The notes under the pieces are model-generated. The model saw only the letters and a list, made by a program, of their open reading frames with translations, was not told the DNA's origin and ran no database searches. Positions 4,031 through 7,296 of a DNA stretch of 7,296 nt are shown piece after piece; positions within the stretch are counted from its first letter, which is position 1; the number at the start of each line of letters is the position of its first letter. Position numbers and translations under genes: made by a program. The stretch comes from an uncultured Clostridia bacterium (GTDB lineage Bacteria > Bacillota > Clostridia > Oscillospirales > Ruminococcaceae): positions 1 to 7,296 of the forward strand of contig CANPZQ010000098.1 of assembly GCA_947588775.1 (NCBI GenBank), written 5' to 3'.

Positions 4031-6113
4031 GCTTTTGAACATTTTATCCTCCTTCTCCGAAAAGGCGGAGGATATTCAGGACGTCGTCGACGGGAAATAT
4101 ATAGTCCCACCCCACACGCCCGAAAACCCCACCGACAAGAGCGAAATCGGCTATGACCCCACATACTGGCTCGGCGACGGCTGCTTTATGCAGATTACCG
4201 ATACAAACGAGTTTCGCAGGGACAGGCCGACCGTCCTTCTCGGGATACCCGCCGAAAAGCTCGGCATTGAATTTATGAAACGAAATGAGGTTGATAATTT
4301 GAAGAGATTAAAGAATATTCTTTTGAAGATGAGCCCCGCGACGGAAACGTTTGCGGATATTTACTCCGGCCCCTACGAGGTTCCGCCGCTCTGCGAGGAC
4401 AACCCCTCGGAGTTCCGAAAGGCCGGAAACAGCCCCGTCTACTGGCGGGAGGACGTTTTTTACGAATTTTGCGCGACAAATAAGCTCGAAAAGTCCCGCC
4501 CGACCGTAACGGTCGGAATTCCCGCCGACGAGCTCGGAATCATTGCCGACGATTACGTCGTCGCCGACTACTGTCTGAGGCGGTTCAAGCCCTATATCGA
4601 CGGCCTTAACGACGAGCTTTTTAACCGCGCGAGAACCGTCGAGGAAAACGGGTGGTATTTCTGCCATGAGCCCTCGGGGGAGGTCCTTGTGCGCAACTGT
4701 GCGTATTTTGCGGTGCGCCTGCCGCGCGATTACGACTACGGCTCCGGGTTGAATATTTATCCGTGGGTCGGAAGGGACGTCCCGCCGAAGCTCTATCTTT
4801 GCCTTATGATACAGGTCCAGCTGCCCTATCATAAGATGAAAAAGACGATTAAGATGCTGACATCCGACCTGCCAAAGACGCTTGACGCGTATATCAGGGG
4901 CTTCGACAGAAAAATGCTCGAAAAGGTCGCGGAGCTTTCAAAGAAGCAGCGCGAAATCCGAAACAGCCTTTTAAATAGCGAATACTGCGCCTTTATCGCG
5001 AACGGCTCGATTCTGCCGCGTTCCAAAGGGACCAAGCTCCCGATGGAAAACGCAGTGCCGTTTAAGTCGCCGCCCGAAAGCGAGATTGAGCTTTGCGGCG
5101 TAAGGGGAATGGGAATAAAGCGGGGCGTTACGGTGATTACGGGAGGAGGATATTCCGGAAAATCCACCCTCTTAGACGCGATTTCCGCCGGAATCTACGA
5201 CCACGCCCTCGGCGACGGCAGAGAGCTTTGTCTGGCCGACGGAAGCGCGGTTACGATTTCGGCGGAGGACGGCCGCTCGGTCAAACATCTCAATATTTCG
5301 CCCTTTATACGCGGAATCAACGGCGACACCCGCGACTTTTCCACCGACCGCGCCTCCGGCTCGACGTCGCAGGCGGCAAACATTATGGAGGCAATCGACG
5401 GCGGCGCGAGGCTTTTGCTAATCGACGAGGACAGAAGCGCGACAAACTTCATGATTCGCGACGCGATTATGCGGAACCTGATTGAAAACGAGCCGATAAC
5501 GCCCTTTACGGAGCGGGTTCGCGAGCTTGCGGGGAGGGGAGTTTCAACGGTCCTCGTAATCGGCGGGAGCGCGGAATATCTTCTTGCCGCCGACAAAATC
5601 TACATGATGGAGGACTTCCTTCCGCAAGACGTAACCGAGGCTTCGGCGAAAATCTGCCTTGAAAGAGGGCTGAGGCTCTATGAAAGCGCGGACGAAGCCG
5701 ACTGGTCGCAGTCGCGCAGGCTTTCCTCGCGCGGTTTCGATTCCCACCCGTACGGCTTAGGCTCGGAACGGCTTTCGGTGCTCGATTTGGGAATTTTAAT
5801 GGTAGGTGCGGAGGATATTGACCTTCGCGGGCTTCACAATATCGTCTGCCCGGCGCAGCTTCATGGGCTCGGATATATCCTCAGAACGCTGATGTCGGAA
5901 AACGCCGCGGATTCGCTCTTTAACGGCGGAAAGCTTTTGGACATCGATGAAAAAATCGACGGGCTTTACCAAAAAATCGCCGAAAACGGCCTTGACTGCG
6001 TATATTCGACCATGTTCACAGAAACGAAGCGTTTCTTCGCGCTCCCGAGGCGTGAGGAGGTTAAGGCCGCCGTCGCGAGAATGAGAAGGACGGAATTTGT
6101 CGCCGCCAAATAA
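4023..6113 (+). CDS. ABC-class ATPase (COG3044/PF09818 type) with duplicated N-terminal module
   Basis: This is a 696-aa soluble protein with no membrane segments. The C-terminal half (about 315-680) matches what I know of the COG3044 'predicted ATPase of the ABC class'. It has Walker A GGGYSGKST (374-382), AEDGRSV (414-420), an ABC-signature-like SGSTSQA (445-451), Walker B LLLIDED (464-470) with RSATNFMIRDA after it, and VIGGSAEYLLAADKIYMM (512-529) at the switch position. Residues 3-82 and 95-173 are a tandem duplication of an unrecognised module (Y-VPP, NP, P-YW-D, TN, RPTV-GIPA-LGI). This makes the protein longer than the usual ~560-600 aa for the family. Residues 185-315 are divergent but still align with the family's middle part. 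The cellular role is unknown; a trypanosome relative, MRB1590, binds RNA. The start has GGAGG (4009-4013) 9 nt upstream. Expression is probably controlled by the leader at 3796-3933. Confidence 0.92.
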   Translation: MIRLLNILSSFSEKAEDIQDVVDGKYIVPPHTPENPTDKSEIGYDPTYWLGDGCFMQITDTNEFRRDRPTVLLGIPAEKLGIEFMKRNEVDNLKRLKNILLKMSPATETFADIYSGPYEVPPLCEDNPSEFRKAGNSPVYWREDVFYEFCATNKLEKSRPTVTVGIPADELGIIADDYVVADYCLRRFKPYIDGLNDELFNRARTVEENGWYFCHEPSGEVLVRNCAYFAVRLPRDYDYGSGLNIYPWVGRDVPPKLYLCLMIQVQLPYHKMKKTIKMLTSDLPKTLDAYIRGFDRKMLEKVAELSKKQREIRNSLLNSEYCAFIANGSILPRSKGTKLPMENAVPFKSPPESEIELCGVRGMGIKRGVTVITGGGYSGKSTLLDAISAGIYDHALGDGRELCLADGSAVTISAEDGRSVKHLNISPFIRGINGDTRDFSTDRASGSTSQAANIMEAIDGGARLLLIDEDRSATNFMIRDAIMRNLIENEPITPFTERVRELAGRGVSTVLVIGGSAEYLLAADKIYMMEDFLPQDVTEASAKICLERGLRLYESADEADWSQSRRLSSRGFDSHPYGLGSERLSVLDLGILMVGAEDIDLRGLHNIVCPAQLHGLGYILRTLMSENAADSLFNGGKLLDIDEKIDGLYQKIAENGLDCVYSTMFTETKRFFALPRREEVKAAVARMRRTEFVAAK

Positions 6114-6137
6114 AAAATACCGCCCATGCGCGGGCGG
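6114..6137 (-). terminator. Intrinsic terminator of the phosphoesterase gene
   Basis: Read on the minus strand, CCGCCC (6137-6132) pairs with GGGCGG (6125-6120) across a 6-nt loop and is followed by TATTTTTTATTT running into the ATPase stop region. The T-run is only on the minus side, so it mainly terminates the leftward phosphoesterase transcript. The convergent ATPase transcript gets the hairpin but no good U-tract. Confidence 0.75.
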
Positions 6138-6152
6138 CATCTTCCGGAAAAT

Positions 6153-6749
6153 TTATTTTTCATACTCAAATATGCAGTAGTCGTATGCGTTGATGACTGT
6201 GGTTTCGCCCCGGACGGTGCGCTGGGGGATATTTATTCCGTAGTTTTTATGTATGTGTCCGTGGACGAAGTATTTCGGGCGGTATTTTTCAATCAGCTCC
6301 GCAAAAACCTCAAATCCCCTGTGGGAAAGCGAATCGAAGTCGTTGATATGGCGCGCGGGGGCGTGGGTAACAAGAATGTCGAAGCCGCGGTGGAGGCAGA
6401 TTTTGAGCGCGAGGCGTTTTACGCGGCGGCGCATCTGTTTTTCGGTAAACATGTTTTTGCCCTCGCGGTATCTGTGGGAGCCGCCGAGGCCGAGAATCCT
6501 CACGCCCTCGTAGACGTAGATTGCGTCCTCGATACATACGCAGCCCTCGGGCGGGCGGCTTTCAAAGCTGTCGTCGTGGTTGCCCCTGACATATAAAACC
6601 GGGCATTGGGAGGCGTCGACCAAAAATTCGAGATAGTCGCGGCTCAGGTCGCCGCAGGCAAGTATCAGGTCGAAGCCGCTGAGCTTGCCCGGGGTGTAAC
6701 AGTCGTAGAGATATTTTGAAACCGTGTCGGCAACCGCGAGTATTCGCAT
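6153..6749 (-). CDS. Calcineurin-like metallophosphoesterase
   Basis: This 198-aa cytoplasmic protein is predicted to hydrolyse a phosphomono- or phosphodiester with a two-metal centre. Motifs in order are D8 (ADTV), CGD (32-34), GNHD (56-59), GLGGSHRYREG (87-97), THAPA (128-132) with H129, and GHIH (164-167). All metal-ligand motifs are present except that the first, usually D-x-H, reads D-T-V. I recall similar substitutions in related clostridial proteins, so activity is still likely. The fold is full-length. The start has AGAGG (6758-6762) 8 nt upstream. It converges with the ATPase gene across 39 nt and seems to be a single-gene unit. No substrate can be named; the family includes YfcE-like phosphodiesterases. 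Confidence 0.9.
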   Translation of the reverse strand: MRILAVADTVSKYLYDCYTPGKLSGFDLILACGDLSRDYLEFLVDASQCPVLYVRGNHDDSFESRPPEGCVCIEDAIYVYEGVRILGLGGSHRYREGKNMFTEKQMRRRVKRLALKICLHRGFDILVTHAPARHINDFDSLSHRGFEVFAELIEKYRPKYFVHGHIHKNYGINIPQRTVRGETTVINAYDYCIFEYEK

Positions 6750-6797
6750 GGTGAAAGCCTCTTTTCTATAGGATTTTGAGTTTTTGCAAGGAGGGAG

Positions 6798-6880
6798 GCG
6801 CGGCGGGGAAAGCGGGGAAATGATGAGGAGGGTGGGTGGGCGGGTGGGTGGGACCGACGCAGGAGCTTTCCCCGCCGCGC
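6798..6880 (+). repeat. Palindromic G-quadruplex element, copy D
   Basis: This is an 83-bp element with arms GCGCGGCGGGGAAAGC (6798-6813) and its exact reverse complement (6865-6880). One further G-C pair at 6797/6881 makes a 17-bp stem. The core has expanded to six G3 tracts with single-base loops (6830-6852). It sits about 50 bp upstream of the phosphoesterase start, so it may lie at or just above that gene's promoter. Confidence 0.87.
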
Positions 6881-6891
6881 CGGAGCATAGC

Positions 6892-6950
6892 AGAAAACAG
6901 ACGGCAGAAGTCAGAGGTCAGATTTTGGCTTAGCGCGCTGAGCTGCGGCT
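6892..6950 (+). repeat. Flanking repeat next to copy D
   Basis: AGAAAACAG (6892-6900), CAGAAG (6905-6910), GATTTTG (6921-6927) and GCTGCGGCT (6942-6950) recur in the same order, and with nearly the same spacing for the first three, beside copy E. The block starts 11 nt past the right arm of copy D. It may be part of a larger ancestral repeat, or remnant DNA shared by both insertion sites. Confidence 0.5.
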
Positions 6951-7032
6951 CGGGAGGGAAAGCTGCTCCACTGAGGGAGGGAGAGGCCGCCTCGGCCGTA
7001 TGCCTGCTCTTCCCAAGCCTTCCGCTAACCCC

Positions 7033-7113
7033 GCGCGGCGAAAAAAGCTGCTCTCTGCGTCCCACCCGCCCGCCCCGCCATTTCCTGCCATTTCCCCGCT
7101 TTTTTCGCCGCGC
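7033..7113 (-). repeat. Palindromic G-quadruplex element, copy E
   Basis: This is an 81-bp element with arms GCGCGGCGAAAAAAGC (7033-7048) and its exact reverse complement (7098-7113). The G-rich core is on the minus strand (C-runs at 7061-7076), opposite to copy D, 152 bp away. Compared with copy C, one more G-C pair in the arm has become A-T on both sides. Confidence 0.87.
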
Positions 7114-7120
7114 TGCTATC

Positions 7121-7173
7121 AGAAAACAGCGGGGCAGAAGCCGGGCGGCGGATTTTGTCAGGCGGCTGCGGCT
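7121..7173 (+). repeat. Flanking repeat next to copy E
   Basis: AGAAAACAG (7121-7129), CAGAAG (7135-7140), GATTTTG (7151-7157) and GCTGCGGCT (7165-7173) mirror the block beside copy D in the same orientation. The enclosed palindromic element, however, is in the opposite orientation. The block starts 7 nt past the right arm of copy E. Confidence 0.5.
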
Positions 7174-7296
7174 TTTGTCAGCCTGTTTTGTAACCTCCGA
7201 CCTCTGTGCCTCTTACCGGATTCGTTCCTCACCCACCCCCGCTCAGCCCCGCAAGGGGGCTTCGGGGGGCGGGTTCGTCGCGAATGGGGGCGCGGG

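Larger units (their letters stand above)
6881..7296. other. Non-coding GC-rich region with repeats
   Basis: No convincing gene is seen on either strand; the open frames run through the repeats and lack ribosome sites. Besides copy E and the two flanking repeats it holds an inverted pair, CAGAGGTCAGA (6912-6922) and TCCGACCTCTG (7196-7206, one mismatch). It also holds a hairpin AGCCCC/GGGGCT (7245-7250 with 7256-7261) without a T-tail. The last ~60 bases are very G-rich. The region resembles repeat-rich intergenic DNA rather than a degraded gene. Confidence 0.5.

Noticed and set aside
6766..7065. 99-codon minus-strand frame across copy D
   Set aside because: It is a translation of the palindromic repeat and its flank (HPPTHPPHH-type runs from the G-rich core), with no ribosome site or domain.
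229..7113. CRISPR array or classical insertion sequence as explanation for the repeats
   Set aside because: Copies are irregularly spaced, in both orientations, contain no spacers or transposase gene and show no clear target-site duplications.
7159..7190. Terminator-like stem CAGGC/GCCTG followed by TTTTG
   Set aside because: The stem is only 5 bp with a long loop, competes with GGCTG/CAGCC, and no gene precedes it.
7270..7296. Possible sixth copy of the palindromic element at the right edge
   Set aside because: The G-rich end resembles the start of the core (GCGAATGGGGGCG), but no recognisable left arm precedes it and the window ends before a right arm could be seen.

Overview
The window looks like chromosomal DNA from a moderately GC-rich member of the Clostridia, possibly an Oscillospirales-type anaerobe. 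The grounds are strong GGAGG-type ribosome binding sites, near-consensus sigma-A promoters with 17-bp spacers, U-tailed intrinsic terminators and gene families common in that class. This is inference from style and content; no taxonomic marker gene is present.

Layout: (1) Positions 1-636 hold no convincing complete gene. They contain several hairpins, a strong leftward promoter (371-399) that may drive a structured untranslated transcript ending near 84, two copies (A, B) of an 82-bp palindromic element, and the operon terminator (573-614). (2) Positions 637-3432 are a leftward operon. It is driven by a near-consensus promoter (3490-3518) and encodes, in order of transcription, a 30-aa upstream ORF, a REC-HD-GYP response regulator (predicted c-di-GMP phosphodiesterase), a stand-alone HPt phosphotransfer protein and a six-TM GGDEF diguanylate cyclase. 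The operon pairs a c-di-GMP-degrading and a c-di-GMP-making enzyme with a phosphorelay intermediate. The cognate histidine kinase is not in the window. (3) Positions 3433-4022 separate the divergent units and carry repeat copy C. They also carry a perfect-consensus rightward promoter followed by a 17-codon leader ORF, competing stems and an intrinsic terminator, an arrangement typical of transcription attenuation. (4) Positions 4023-6113 encode a 696-aa ABC-class ATPase (COG3044/PF09818 type) whose N-terminus carries a tandemly duplicated ~80-residue module. It is preceded by an 11-aa mini-ORF that overlaps its start. (5) Positions 6153-6749, convergent with it, encode a calcineurin-like metallophosphoesterase with its own terminator. 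(6) Positions 6750-7296 are non-coding and carry repeat copies D and E.

The most unusual signal is the five-copy intergenic element (81-83 bp each: 229-310, 483-564, 3639-3720, 6798-6880, 7033-7113). Every copy has near-perfect 16-bp complementary arms whose sequences differ between copies but stay complementary within a copy. Every copy also encloses a G-run core with single-base loops that fits a strong G-quadruplex motif. Second is the leader-peptide/attenuator in front of the ABC-class ATPase, and third the duplicated N-terminal module of that ATPase. Two unrelated transcription units here also share a design in which a short ORF with a strong Shine-Dalgarno overlaps the start of the main gene.
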